Below, piece after piece: positions 39,651 to 48,299 of a DNA stretch of 64,000 bases. Each line of letters starts with the position of its first letter. The first letter of the stretch is position 1. Under the pieces are notes generated by a model. The model saw only the letters and a program-made list of their open reading frames with translations, was not told the origin of the DNA and did no database searches. This DNA is from a virus: IMG/VR virus record IMGVR_UViG_3300023199_000051, positions 62,001 through 126,000 of that record; one strand, 5' to 3'. The translations under genes and the position numbers were made by a program.

Positions 39651-41585
39651 TCAAAGCGCCCTCCGCGACACCGCGCCGAGGTTGTCCTGGAACGCCCCCG
39701 TGTCGGCGTGAGAAGCAGGATCAGCATCTGAGTAGCCTCCGGTCTGGACGCCCATCAGGCGAGGGCCATAGCTGGAAGGGGCGCCGAAGCTCTGCGAGCT
39801 TCCGTAGCTCTGCGGGCTTCCGTAGCCGCTCTGCCCGTACCGGGCCTCGGCCTCGCGGGCCTTGTGCTGAGCGGTGATGGCCTGCAAGAAGGCCACCGTC
39901 TTTGCCTGCTGTCCCAGGTTGGGATCATAGGAGGGTTGCCGTTCCCGGATGATGGTTCGGCGGATGACCTGAGGCCGGCCTCGACCGATGGGAATGCGGC
40001 GACGCCTGCGCACCATGCGACGACGCCTGCGCGCCATGCGGGTAGGCGGCCTCGACGAGCGCACTGCTGGGGGAGGAGCTACACGCCGCGGACGCCTGGG
40101 CTTGCCCTGGGCCTTTGCGAGCAGGCCTCGGATCTGGCGGGCGAGGGTCTGCAGGCGTGCCTTCTTCTTGATGCGGCGCACTCTCTGCAGCTTGCGCTCG
40201 ATGCGGTCGAGTGCCTTCTCCAGCTTGCCCACGAGCTTGGGCTTGATGCGTCCCTTGCGGCGGAGCTGGCGCTCGGCACGCTTGATCATCTTGCCGGGAC
40301 CGAACAGGGTGATGGCCCGTCCGCCCCGCGGTGCCGATGCCTCTTCACCTGCACGGTCGAGCAGCGACTTGATCTGTGCTGCCAGACGCTGCATCTTCTG
40401 ACGCTTCTTCGGCCGGCGGGCGTTCTTGGCCTTGAAGGACACCCGGCCGTAGATGCGCTGGATGCGCGCAAGCAGCTTGGGCTTGATGCGTCCCTTGCGA
40501 CGGAGCTGGCGCTCGGCACGCCGGAGGGCCTTCTTCTTGTTGGGAGCCAGGAGGGCGAGGACCCCACCGCCGAGGAGGAAAGGAAGGATGCCGATCTCGT
40601 CGAGGTCGTCGTCGCCCTCGTAGGTGTAGCCCATCTCTTCGAGCCTGGCCTTGAGACGGCGGATGCGCTTGAGCATGCGGCCGATACGGCGCCTGATGCT
40701 GCGTGCACGCTTGGCCGGTGTCCGCTTGAACAGCCTGCCCAGCTTCTTGAACAGCCCGACCGTGTCGTCGTAGCCAGCCGTGGAGACATCGGGGTCGTCG
40801 TCGGGGATCGTGACTGCGACACCAGCCGGGTCGTCGGTGAAGTAGAAGAGGTACCAGCCACCCTTCGAGGGCTCGACCCGGTAGAAGGTGTTGCGGTTGC
40901 GCGCGATCTTGCGAGCCTTCAGCGCGGCCTCGATGCGGTCGTTCTCGCTGGGGAGGTGAAGCATCCATCCATCACCGGTTGCTTCGCCGGCCGCGGCCCA
41001 GTGCTTGCCGACCGGGATGCGGCTGTCTGCAGCCCACTTCGCGAGGGTGCCCGACGACTTGACGACGGCCTTGCCTTGCTTGCTCCCCCTGATGACGGCC
41101 TTCCTGCCGATGGCGAGCTTCGGCTTCTTGATCCTGATCTTGGGGAGCTTGAGCTTGAACTTGCCGACTTCGTGCTCCACCATCGCGCCGACCAGGATGG
41201 GGTTGCCATCAGCGGAGAAGCCAGCATCGCGGGCAGCCGCAGTCTGGTAGCTGTGCGGCTCCCAAGCTGAACCACCCCAGTTGGGGCCTTCCCACGGATC
41301 CTGAGCGGGCGCATCGTCACCGAACCCTGCCATGACCGGATTTCCATCTCGGGAAGACGCACGGCTCTCTGCAGCGTTGGACAGGACGTTCGGTTCCCAG
41401 GCCGAGCCGGCCCAGATGGGATCCGACCAAGGGTCAGAGAAGACGGCACCGCTCATGTCGTAGTCGGCGTCGTCGAAGGCGCCCACCATGAGCCCTCCGC
41501 TCTCTACGTCCGGCTCCGTCTTGCGGAGTACGTGCTTCTTGTGAGCAGGGGCAGGGCACTTCGGGGTCTTTTCGTGGGTCGCCAA
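39651..41585 (-). CDS. Large basic repeat protein of the structural operon
   Basis: 644 aa, TTG start behind GGAGG. N-terminus has tandem units with DPW..P.W.GSAWEP followed by DGNP..(M/V).G (residues about 30-135). The middle holds the acidic-GLF-basic module (AGYDDTVGLFKKLGRLFKR) and a hydrophobic segment (IGILPFLLGGGVLALLAP, about residue 345). Two copies of RAERQLRRKGRIKPKL follow, then Arg-rich tracts (MARRRRRMVRRRRRIP) and a Ser/Tyr/Gly-rich C-terminus. Likely a multivalent nucleic acid or membrane-binding virion protein. Confidence 0.8.
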   Translation of the reverse strand: MATHEKTPKCPAPAHKKHVLRKTEPDVESGGLMVGAFDDADYDMSGAVFSDPWSDPIWAGSAWEPNVLSNAAESRASSRDGNPVMAGFGDDAPAQDPWEGPNWGGSAWEPHSYQTAAARDAGFSADGNPILVGAMVEHEVGKFKLKLPKIRIKKPKLAIGRKAVIRGSKQGKAVVKSSGTLAKWAADSRIPVGKHWAAAGEATGDGWMLHLPSENDRIEAALKARKIARNRNTFYRVEPSKGGWYLFYFTDDPAGVAVTIPDDDPDVSTAGYDDTVGLFKKLGRLFKRTPAKRARSIRRRIGRMLKRIRRLKARLEEMGYTYEGDDDLDEIGILPFLLGGGVLALLAPNKKKALRRAERQLRRKGRIKPKLLARIQRIYGRVSFKAKNARRPKKRQKMQRLAAQIKSLLDRAGEEASAPRGGRAITLFGPGKMIKRAERQLRRKGRIKPKLVGKLEKALDRIERKLQRVRRIKKKARLQTLARQIRGLLAKAQGKPRRPRRVAPPPAVRSSRPPTRMARRRRRMVRRRRRIPIGRGRPQVIRRTIIRERQPSYDPNLGQQAKTVAFLQAITAQHKAREAEARYGQSGYGSPQSYGSSQSFGAPSSYGPRLMGVQTGGYSDADPASHADTGAFQDNLGAVSRRAL

Positions 41586-41660
41586 GGAGGCCTCCAGAGG
41601 GCAGCGCGCTTGCTGGGAGGCTATCGGGGGCCGTTAGGGCGCGTCCAGTCCCAAAAGGCT

Positions 41661-41678
41661 CATACAAACCCGTGTATG
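41661..41678. repeat. CATACA/TGTATG inverted repeat with adjacent CCCAAAAGGC motif
   Basis: Arms CATACA (41661-41666) and TGTATG (41673-41678), directly next to CCCAAAAGGC (41650-41659). Located between the 147-aa gene and the 644-aa gene; see the shared-motif finding. Confidence 0.5.
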
Positions 41679-41722
41679 GCTTAGGATGCCCTGAACATCG
41701 ACACCCTTGTCTGGACTCTATG

Positions 41723-42166
41723 TCACCCTGCTCCATCCGCAGGCCACGACAGCGACACGCACTCGGGCTTCTTGGTCTTCTCGCTCGGACTGATGATCCT
41801 TGATGCCTTCTGCGTGTCGTCCCTGGTCACTTCTACTTGGTCCGGTGGAGCCCCCAGCCGACGGGCTGTCGCTTCCATTACCTGACGGAACAGGGACAGC
41901 ACTCTCGCGGGCGCGTTGGGGGCAAGGATTCCAGTGATGGTCTTGTGCGAGGGCTTGGGCTTCGTGATCGCCGCACCATCTCTCAGTCTCGCATGCGGGC
42001 GCACGATCATGTACCCCGTGTAGGTGAACATCCCGTAGGGCGTCGGGACCATGTTCACCCCTTCAGGCTTGCTGTAGTTGTCCACCCACTGAAACGATCT
42101 CTTGAGCTTGCTGGCCAGCTCTCTGGAGAGGCGCTGTACGATCTCACGGTCTGTGCGCTCACTCAC
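41723..42166 (-). CDS. Hypothetical protein
   Basis: 147 aa, GTG start overlapping the upstream stop (GTGA). Alternates helix and strand: DREIVQRLSRELASKLKRSF, YGMFTYTGYMIVRPHA, ARVLSLFRQVMEATARRLG. Charged, soluble, slightly basic. No motif recognised; tight coupling to the 583-aa gene suggests a partner of that protein. Confidence 0.75.
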   Translation of the reverse strand: MSERTDREIVQRLSRELASKLKRSFQWVDNYSKPEGVNMVPTPYGMFTYTGYMIVRPHARLRDGAAITKPKPSHKTITGILAPNAPARVLSLFRQVMEATARRLGAPPDQVEVTRDDTQKASRIISPSEKTKKPECVSLSWPADGAG

Positions 42167-43914
42167 GATTCGCCCTCGCTCTTCTCGTTGTCCTCGTCCG
42201 AGGAGGTGTCCGAGCTGCTTGGGGGCTCATCATCCTCTCCATCAAGGGCGCCCTCTTCCAGGCGTGCTTCGGCCTCTTGGTAGATTGCTCGCTGCTTCGC
42301 CAGCTCTTCTCGCGTGATCGTACCCGTCTCGACGTCATGTTCTTCGACTGCATCCGCAAGCTCCTCGGTGAGGCGGATGGCGAAGTTGCGGTCTGACTTC
42401 ACAGTAGCATTGAGGACTGCACGACGTTGCTCTGGTGCCATGAAGCGCAGGAGCACTGCAGCTTGGCTGGGATCGATGTTGGCGGGGTTGAAACCACCAC
42501 CGGGGTGCTGTGGTGGAGCCTGTTGCGGTGGAGCCTGCTGCGGTGGAGCCTGTTGCGGTGGAGCCTGTTGCGGTGAAGCCTGCTGCTGCGCTGTGCGGTG
42601 AGCCCCACCCCCAGATGGCGGGGCGCCCGGCACCCCATTCCACCCCGGCCGGCCTCCTCCATTAGCAGGCTTGTGCTGCTGTGGAGGCGGCTGCTGCTGT
42701 TGTCCGCCTCCCCCCTCCTCGGACAGTCCCTTCAGGACCTTGTCAATCACCATGTCCGCAGCAGCACCAACGCGGTCCTGCACCCCCTCGGGCAGCGCAC
42801 CGTCATCGCCCGTGCTCAACGCGCGGCGGCGACGTGCTGTTCGGCGTGCTGCATCTGCAGCTTCTCGGAGCCGCTTCGCTTCTGCCTCGTTCGCCTGGCG
42901 TTCTTGCTCGCGGGCCTGGCGCTCAGCTTGCAGCTGCTCGGCGAGTGCTTGGTTGTCCTGCTGCGTGCGGTTGGCCTCGGACTCCAGGCGGTCCAGCCGT
43001 GCTCGCAGCTCGCGGTGCTGAGCATCGGCCTTTGCATTGGCGTGGTTGACCTGCAGCTTCGCAATCCGATCTGAGGACTTGTCCAGGGATTCGCGGTAGT
43101 TCTCACCCTCTGCTTTGCTCGCGCGCACGGACTCGCGATGGACATTGATCACTTCGCTCATCAGGCCGTCGAGACGGTTCACCAGAAAGCGGTTCTCGCC
43201 GAGGATGGTGTTGATGGTGTGGAGGTACACCTGATCACGTGCGCTGATCCCCTTGTCGATGGCTTCCGGGTCGATGTGAAGCCCAGATCCTGGGATGGAC
43301 CCCTCCCGTGCGGGACTTGTGAAGGAGGGGGACGCCAAAGTTCGTGGCCCTGGGCCCCGAGCACCAGTAGCCGCTCCAGGCACCGGGGGAGGGTTGTTCC
43401 CGTACTGCTGCAGCGGGCTTGGTGAGGGCGCGCGTGTCATGTTGCGCGTGAAGTTCTGCACGCACGTGCCCGCGCGCTTCCATGTCACCTCCTCGACAAG
43501 GTCGTCCTCGTCAAAGTCATCCTCGAAGTCGGGAATGGACAGGTCGTCGTCATCCCCGTCGTCCTCGTCCTCCTCATCGATCGAGGGCGCCTTGAGGATT
43601 GTCGCATCAAGCTTCACCGTGATCGAAGTGCGGTCAGCATCCACGCTGTTGAGCAGCTCCGCGAGAGTCCGGTTGACCATCCGAATCGCGTCTTCTTCCT
43701 CATAGTTGAAGACCTCCACGCGGTACTTGGTCAGTGGCAGGTTCTGCATCGACCCCGCGTAGAAGCGAATCGCGTGCGGGAAGTCTGCTTCTTCGACCTC
43801 CTCTTCGGTGGTCAGTCCTCGGGGGTACAGGGTGCGAACCCAGCGGTTCACATCCTGCCAGTTGCCGTTCCAGTCATCGAGCATGTGTAGGCCACTCCAG
43901 GTGTCAGGGAGCAT
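42163..43914 (-). CDS. Coiled-coil protein with QQAPP tandem repeat
   Basis: 583 aa from ATG 43914 (GGAGG upstream; a TTG at 43968 would overlap a palindrome). First gene of the leftward structural operon. N-terminal 110 aa fold unknown; then a very acidic stretch (EDEDDGDDDDLSIPDFEDDF), a long charged coiled coil (about residues 270-365) with many Gln and Arg, a low-complexity region with QQAPP repeated about five times, a conserved-looking helical unit (FMAPEQRRAVLNATV) and an acidic tail. Scaffold-like; unrecognised. Confidence 0.78.
   Translation of the reverse strand: MLPDTWSGLHMLDDWNGNWQDVNRWVRTLYPRGLTTEEEVEEADFPHAIRFYAGSMQNLPLTKYRVEVFNYEEEDAIRMVNRTLAELLNSVDADRTSITVKLDATILKAPSIDEEDEDDGDDDDLSIPDFEDDFDEDDLVEEVTWKRAGTCVQNFTRNMTRAPSPSPLQQYGNNPPPVPGAATGARGPGPRTLASPSFTSPAREGSIPGSGLHIDPEAIDKGISARDQVYLHTINTILGENRFLVNRLDGLMSEVINVHRESVRASKAEGENYRESLDKSSDRIAKLQVNHANAKADAQHRELRARLDRLESEANRTQQDNQALAEQLQAERQAREQERQANEAEAKRLREAADAARRTARRRRALSTGDDGALPEGVQDRVGAAADMVIDKVLKGLSEEGGGGQQQQPPPQQHKPANGGGRPGWNGVPGAPPSGGGAHRTAQQQASPQQAPPQQAPPQQAPPQQAPPQHPGGGFNPANIDPSQAAVLLRFMAPEQRRAVLNATVKSDRNFAIRLTEELADAVEEHDVETGTITREELAKQRAIYQEAEARLEEGALDGEDDEPPSSSDTSSDEDNEKSEGES
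42506..42590 (-). repeat. 15-bp tandem repeat inside the coiled-coil gene
   Basis: About five copies of a 15-bp unit (TGTTGCGGTGGAGCC on the plus strand, few mismatches) encode the QQAPP array. Prone to copy-number change by slippage. Confidence 0.85.
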
Positions 43915-43961
43915 AAGCCTCCAGCTACGTGTGTTCAAGGCCCATAGCACGTTCCGCCACT

Positions 43962-44088
43962 GGAACAATCAGCAGCAAATGCCGCTGATTGTCCCAGGCC
44001 CAAAGGGGGGGTGTCGCTTGTACAAGCGGTAGGCACAAATCCCGTTTTCTACATGGAACAATCAGCACCTGGATGCGCCTATTGTTCC
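43962..44088. repeat. Two inverted repeats sharing GGAACAATCAGC
   Basis: GGAACAATCAGC (43962-43973) faces GCTGATTGTCCC (43983-43994); GGAACAAT (44055-44062) faces ATTGTTCC (44081-44088). GGAACAATCAGC itself occurs in both. Confidence 0.85.
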
Positions 44089-44416
44089 TGCTATAGGTTT
44101 AATCGGACCCTTTGGCCGAAGGGTGCTCTCCGGTGCCGACCCTTTGGCCCTAAGACCCCCCCTGCGGCAAAAAAACCACGTGACCCTTGGGCCAAAGGGT
44201 ATGCGGAAAAAGTGCCACAGGGGTTTCTCGCCTACTGAGTACAACGTCCCAGAACAAAGGGGGTTTGTATCGGGACGTTTATGATCGGGACCCTCAACCA
44301 CCCCCTCAACCCTGTGCTAAATGACACACAGACCCCCCCTTTGGCCCTAAGACCCCCCTGCGGCAAAAAAACCACGTGACCCTTTGCCCAAAAGGTCCAC
44401 CTCGCTTGTACAAGCG
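44015..44416. repeat. Two copies of palindrome CGCTTGTACAAGCG
   Basis: Identical 14-bp perfect palindromes at 44015-44028 and 44403-44416, 375 bp apart, flanking most of the other repeats in the region. Likely sites of a dimeric DNA-binding protein. Confidence 0.85.
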
Positions 44417-44516
44417 ACCCCCACCCTTTGGCCGAAGGGTCCACCTCCAAGATCACACTCAGGCCCAAAGGTCGATGGTCCAGGATCTGGCGCCCCCCAC
44501 CCTTTGGCCGAAGGGC
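44107..44516. repeat. Three copies of ACCCTTTGGCCGAAGGGY
   Basis: Near-palindromic 18-mers at 44107-44124, 44423-44440 and 44499-44516; half sites (CCTTTGGCCC, GGGCCAAAGGGT) occur between them. Confidence 0.88.
44141..44382. repeat. 45-bp direct repeat
   Basis: 44141-44186 and 44338-44382 are the same apart from one C in a C-run. Each contains GGCCCTAAGAC, a C6-7 run, TGCGGC, A7 and CCACGTGACCC. Confidence 0.9.
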
Positions 44517-44673
44517 AGTCTCCGTGATCCGATCCTCTTGATCCTGCTACAGGTGGTGAGGGTGAGATGTGAACCGATCCGCTACTTGCCTTTTGGACCT
44601 CTACCTAGTACCAAAGTCGTACGTGTTGAGGGGGTAGACCCCTCCATAAGCACTTGCTAGCTATGGGAAGCCC

Positions 44674-45852
44674 TTGAACTACGCAGAAGCAATCGTTGAG
44701 CTGCGAAGCGAGATTCCCCTGCACACCCTCTGCGAAGAGGTGCAGTGGCGCGACGTAGTGTTGCCCGACGACCCCCAGGACTCAGTTCTCCTACGTGTAC
44801 GCGCGCGCGATAGAATAAGGCACCTGTCCACGCCCCAGCAGAAAGCGGCTGTGTACGTGCTTCGTCTGTGGGCAGGGTCGGCCGCGACGCATGAGACACC
44901 CTTCCTGGTGGCTCTTCCGGGACGACGAGATCCCGTGTCTCGAACCTGGGCAAGGGGTTTGTGTACCCTCTGCGATGGCCGCGTCGTGCTCACCAACGAC
45001 ACCATCCAGATCGCACGTCTCTACGCGGATGCGTTGATTCAGACTCACCCAGGGTGGGACCAGCGCCGCCGAGAGCGAGAAGCACTTCGCTTGCTTCCCA
45101 TGCTCGGGGAGCTTGAGCCTGACCGGCAAGATCCCAGCTGGCGTAGGTACCGGGAGGTCTACCGCCTCCGCCCTCTCCAGGCTGAGGTGAGAGTGCCTGA
45201 TCCCACTTCGCACACGAGGAGCGAGGAGGAAGATGAGGCTGGTGAGTACGACTGGGAAGAGGACAGACCGTCGGATGAACCCCAGGCCGATGTGGGCTTG
45301 CTGCCTCCTCCTCCGGTAGAGGTCCAGCCCCTCCCTGCCGCTGAAGAGATGCCAGCCGGAGTCGTGGTGCCCTTGCTGCCCTACCTCACCGGGCTTCGTC
45401 CGGCGCCAGGTGAAGGCACCCCTTACTTCCTCGACCTCAGTGAGGAAGTAGCGCAGGCCATGATCTCCCTGTGGGGGTACTCAAAGACGAGCTGGCGAGA
45501 TGCGTTCTACCTGCGGCGTGGAGACATACACGTCGACGGCCCTCACTGGGCGCTACCCTCACACCGGGGCGTGCTGAAGCATGAAGACCCCAGCGAGTGG
45601 GAGCCCCCTGGCACAAGCTGGTCCGAGAAGACCTGGACCCGCATTCGATGTCTCAGGCCGGAAGAGGAGCCGCTGATTCGGGCTGTCCTCCACCACTTTG
45701 CGGGGGATCAGCCTACCGACTTCGTGATCAGCATTCCCGGTAAGAACCGAGGACGCGTCGCCGAGAAGGTAGCAGCTCGTATTGCTGAGGACTTCGGGCT
45801 CTCTGTGAGTCGCGGGAAGGGCGGTCGCCGGAAGAAGAAGTCACGGACATGA
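44674..45852 (+). CDS. Possible recombinase-fold protein
   Basis: 392 aa, TTG start with GGGAAG upstream (start uncertain). N-terminal 170 aa helical, then an acidic Pro-rich linker (about 175-230) and a C-terminal domain with SWRDAFYLRRGDIHVDG, RGVLKHEDPSEW and PGKNRGRVAEKVAARIAEDF, ending in RKKKS. The LRRGDI element and spacing are reminiscent of the catalytic domain of tyrosine recombinases, but the active-site residues are not evident. Overlaps the next gene (ATGA); the two are probably partners. Confidence 0.7.
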   Translation: MNYAEAIVELRSEIPLHTLCEEVQWRDVVLPDDPQDSVLLRVRARDRIRHLSTPQQKAAVYVLRLWAGSAATHETPFLVALPGRRDPVSRTWARGLCTLCDGRVVLTNDTIQIARLYADALIQTHPGWDQRRREREALRLLPMLGELEPDRQDPSWRRYREVYRLRPLQAEVRVPDPTSHTRSEEEDEAGEYDWEEDRPSDEPQADVGLLPPPPVEVQPLPAAEEMPAGVVVPLLPYLTGLRPAPGEGTPYFLDLSEEVAQAMISLWGYSKTSWRDAFYLRRGDIHVDGPHWALPSHRGVLKHEDPSEWEPPGTSWSEKTWTRIRCLRPEEEPLIRAVLHHFAGDQPTDFVISIPGKNRGRVAEKVAARIAEDFGLSVSRGKGGRRKKKSRT

Positions 45853-46637
45853 GCCGACGACCAAAGAGAGCACCCATCCGTGAACGGCTGCGCCGCATGA
45901 GGCGAGCAGCCCCCATCTCTACCGAGTTCGACGAGCTGGGGGAGGACTTCCTCACGTACCTCCGCACTCGATGGTCAGCCAGCTCTATCAAGGCCTTCAA
46001 CCGACTGCTGCGGGACATGCTCACCTACGTGCGGCCCTTCGACGACCAGCAGGCCTTTGCGGACTACCACGGCTCGCTACAGCCTGGCTCGACTCGGACC
46101 ACCTTCCGCGTAGCGTGGCGCATCTTCTGTGACTACGGAGAAGAGAAAGGCTTGTTCCCAGCTCCCTTGGACATCCCCAACCCCAGAGGCGGGCGGCGTC
46201 GGAAGGGATCCCGCATCGCCTCCTGGTGGGAGGGCTATCTGACAGTCGTGCCCGAAGCGGTTGAAGAGGACATCGGCGCGCTGGCTGCCTTTGCCATCCT
46301 GCACCGGAAGGAGAACAAGACACGGCGCAAGGCACGCGCTTACCCCAGCCCCAAGGCGCTTGGCGCTGTGCGCTGGGAGCATGTCAACATCCGGGGTGAC
46401 TCGGTGCGGCTGAACACTGTGCTCGACCGCAACCCGCTGTCCTACTACCGCAAGTACCCGACGGCGCAGGCTGCCATCGTGAAGCGCCTGCGGAAGTGGG
46501 CCACGCCAGAAGGAGAGCAGCACCCGCCTCCAAGGACACCTCTGGTGCCCATGCGGAAGGGAGGGAGCACCCCTATGACAGCTGGCCACATGCGGCATCT
46601 AGCGAAGAAGTACATCAAGGAGAATGGAGGAGGGTAG
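45849..46637 (+). CDS. Tyrosine recombinase-like protein lacking the C-terminal Tyr
   Basis: 262 aa. Residues 25-110 resemble the SAM-like core-binding domain of phage integrases (FLTYLRTRWSASSIKAFNRL, RDMLTYVRP). The second part has ALGAVRWEHVNIRGDSVRL, like the LRWxDID element, and TAGHMRHLAKKYIKENG, like box II (LRHxxATxxLENG). The frame then stops, before the position of the nucleophilic tyrosine, and the first catalytic Arg (GLRxxE) is not seen. Either a DNA-binding derivative or a partner of the upstream protein. Moderate confidence in fold. Confidence 0.72.
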   Translation: MSRRPKRAPIRERLRRMRRAAPISTEFDELGEDFLTYLRTRWSASSIKAFNRLLRDMLTYVRPFDDQQAFADYHGSLQPGSTRTTFRVAWRIFCDYGEEKGLFPAPLDIPNPRGGRRRKGSRIASWWEGYLTVVPEAVEEDIGALAAFAILHRKENKTRRKARAYPSPKALGAVRWEHVNIRGDSVRLNTVLDRNPLSYYRKYPTAQAAIVKRLRKWATPEGEQHPPPRTPLVPMRKGGSTPMTAGHMRHLAKKYIKENGGG

Positions 46638-46715
46638 TAGGCTACGGGCCTTTTGGGCGCAGACGCGCGAGGCATTCTCTGTTAGGATGTATCCTCGACG
46701 TCGGGAGTCACCACC

Positions 46716-48299
46716 ATGGCCAAGCAAGACGGTCTTCGCAGCGACATCGTACGGGTACACTCTCACGGGGTAGACGACTTGCCAGTGGGCTGTGGTCCCG
46801 ACAAGGTCCTGGGGTGGGAGTGTGTTCAGGACGGCGGACTGTTCCTGGCCCCCAATGAGTTCTACATCGACACGACTGCGCCAGACGCTGCCGGCTCTCG
46901 CCACGTCTCCACCGTAGCCATCGCCCTGTCCCGCGCCGACTCCCTGGTCGGGGCAGCCACCGACCTGGTGTTCCGCTTCCGAGAGGGCCAGACTCACACC
47001 TGGGCCGCGGCAGCCACCATCCCCATCGACCGCAACATCTACTGCCTCGCGGCTGGTCAGCGTCAGGGCGAGAACGATGTACCAGCAGTGGGAGTCCTCA
47101 CCTTCGATGCAGCTGGGGTCACCTTCCCAGCCGCTGCTGCTGACCGCGCTTTCGGTGTCCGCGGCCTGCGCGTCTCTGGAGATGTCACCTTCGAGGAGGA
47201 CTGGAACGCGAAGTTCGAGCGGTGCACCTTTGCACTCCTCACTGCTACCCTCACCGACAATGGCAATGCGGACCCGCCTACCTTGACCATCGCGGAGTGC
47301 ACCGACACGGGCACGAGCAGTGCAACACAGCACCCCCTGGAGGTCCGCGCTACGGTGACCGGCGGTGGTATCGGCACAGTCAGCCTCAACCGGTCCGAGC
47401 TGTCTGCGCAGATCACAGCAGCAGGCCACGATGCCCCATGGTTCCAGCTAGCAGGCTGCAGGTTGGTCATCGACAACTGTTTCCTGAGCACGAACCACGA
47501 CTCTGGCTCGGACATCGGGGCTATCGACTCGGCAAGCGCAGCGTCCGATGTCTCCTTCGTCACCCGCGGTACCACGTGGGCGGCGACTGCCGACTCTGGC
47601 GGGCAGGGTCTCTTCAGCTCCTCTGGGGTCGGCGCCATCGGCATTACGCTGGTTGGCCTGGAGATCGCCAGCGCACACACTATTCCCATTGCTGGCGGCA
47701 AGGAACCTGTCGACTTTGAGGCCGGCGCTGTGACACTCACACCGCTGGTCAGTGCAGACGTCAAGTACACCATCTCTGAGGGGGCTACGCCACGGGCGTT
47801 CCCAACCGACATTCCTCTAGGCACTGAACTCCTCTACGTTCCCTCTGGGGCTGTCAACCTGCAAGGACCAGGGCCTCAGTCAGCAGGGCTGCTCACAGGC
47901 GACATCGTCACAGCTAGCCTCTTCCAGCACGACTTCGGTCAGTGGTGGGATGCTTCGACTACGGATGCCACACCGACGCTGATGACCAGCGAGACGATAG
48001 GGCCTCCGGGCCACAACAGCATCAACACCTGCGGGTACGTGGCCAAGTTCACTGGACATGATGGTGCCGGAAGTCAGTTCACAGCTGAGGTACGCGGCAC
48101 GGTGGAGGTCGGTGGAGCCGGCGCGCTCACCAAGGTGGGTGTCGAGAGTATCGACACCATCCATGACACCATCGGAGGGGGCGGCCTTGTCGGTGTCACC
48201 GTAGCTGTGTCAGGAGGTACGACCCTGGTGCCTCAAGTGACAGGTGTTGCAGCCACCACCATCGCATGGCGCTGCTACATGACCCTTCTGGAGACCTGA
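46716..48299 (+). CDS. Beta-rich fibre or receptor-binding protein
   Basis: 527 aa; ATG behind GGGAG. Repetitive strands rich in Thr, Ser, Ala and Gly (RGLRVSGDVTFEEDWNAKFE, SGVGAIGITLVGLEIASAH) are typical of right-handed beta-helix fibres. The last 110 aa form a separate beta domain ending in TTIAWRCYMTLLET, which aligns by eye with the small protein at 48773. Likely a host-recognition fibre or spike. First of three co-directional genes. Confidence 0.78.
   Translation: MAKQDGLRSDIVRVHSHGVDDLPVGCGPDKVLGWECVQDGGLFLAPNEFYIDTTAPDAAGSRHVSTVAIALSRADSLVGAATDLVFRFREGQTHTWAAAATIPIDRNIYCLAAGQRQGENDVPAVGVLTFDAAGVTFPAAAADRAFGVRGLRVSGDVTFEEDWNAKFERCTFALLTATLTDNGNADPPTLTIAECTDTGTSSATQHPLEVRATVTGGGIGTVSLNRSELSAQITAAGHDAPWFQLAGCRLVIDNCFLSTNHDSGSDIGAIDSASAASDVSFVTRGTTWAATADSGGQGLFSSSGVGAIGITLVGLEIASAHTIPIAGGKEPVDFEAGAVTLTPLVSADVKYTISEGATPRAFPTDIPLGTELLYVPSGAVNLQGPGPQSAGLLTGDIVTASLFQHDFGQWWDASTTDATPTLMTSETIGPPGHNSINTCGYVAKFTGHDGAGSQFTAEVRGTVEVGGAGALTKVGVESIDTIHDTIGGGGLVGVTVAVSGGTTLVPQVTGVAATTIAWRCYMTLLET

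Larger units (their letters stand above)
43915..44673. other. Repeat-rich non-coding region, candidate origin or control region
   Basis: A gap of about 760 bp between divergently transcribed regions, with no convincing gene. It holds at least five families of repeats: the 14-bp perfect palindrome CGCTTGTACAAGCG twice (44015-44028, 44403-44416); ACCCTTTGGCCGAAGGGY three times (44107-44124, 44423-44440, 44499-44516); a 45-bp direct repeat (44141-44186, 44338-44382) containing CACGTG and an A7 run; AACGTCCC/GGGACGTT (44243-44250, 44272-44279); and the GGAACAAT repeats. Iterons plus palindromes at a transcription divide are typical for replication origins, partition sites or master control regions. 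Which one cannot be decided from sequence. Confidence 0.65.

Noticed and set aside
39470-39727. Small reading frames on both strands in the 39329-39650 gap
   Set aside because: They overlap the end of the 644-aa gene, lack ribosome sites and have no plausible protein features.
42506-42590. CRISPR array suspected from short repeats
   Set aside because: Units are 15 bp, tandem without spacers and encode QQAPP. No CRISPR array was seen in the window.
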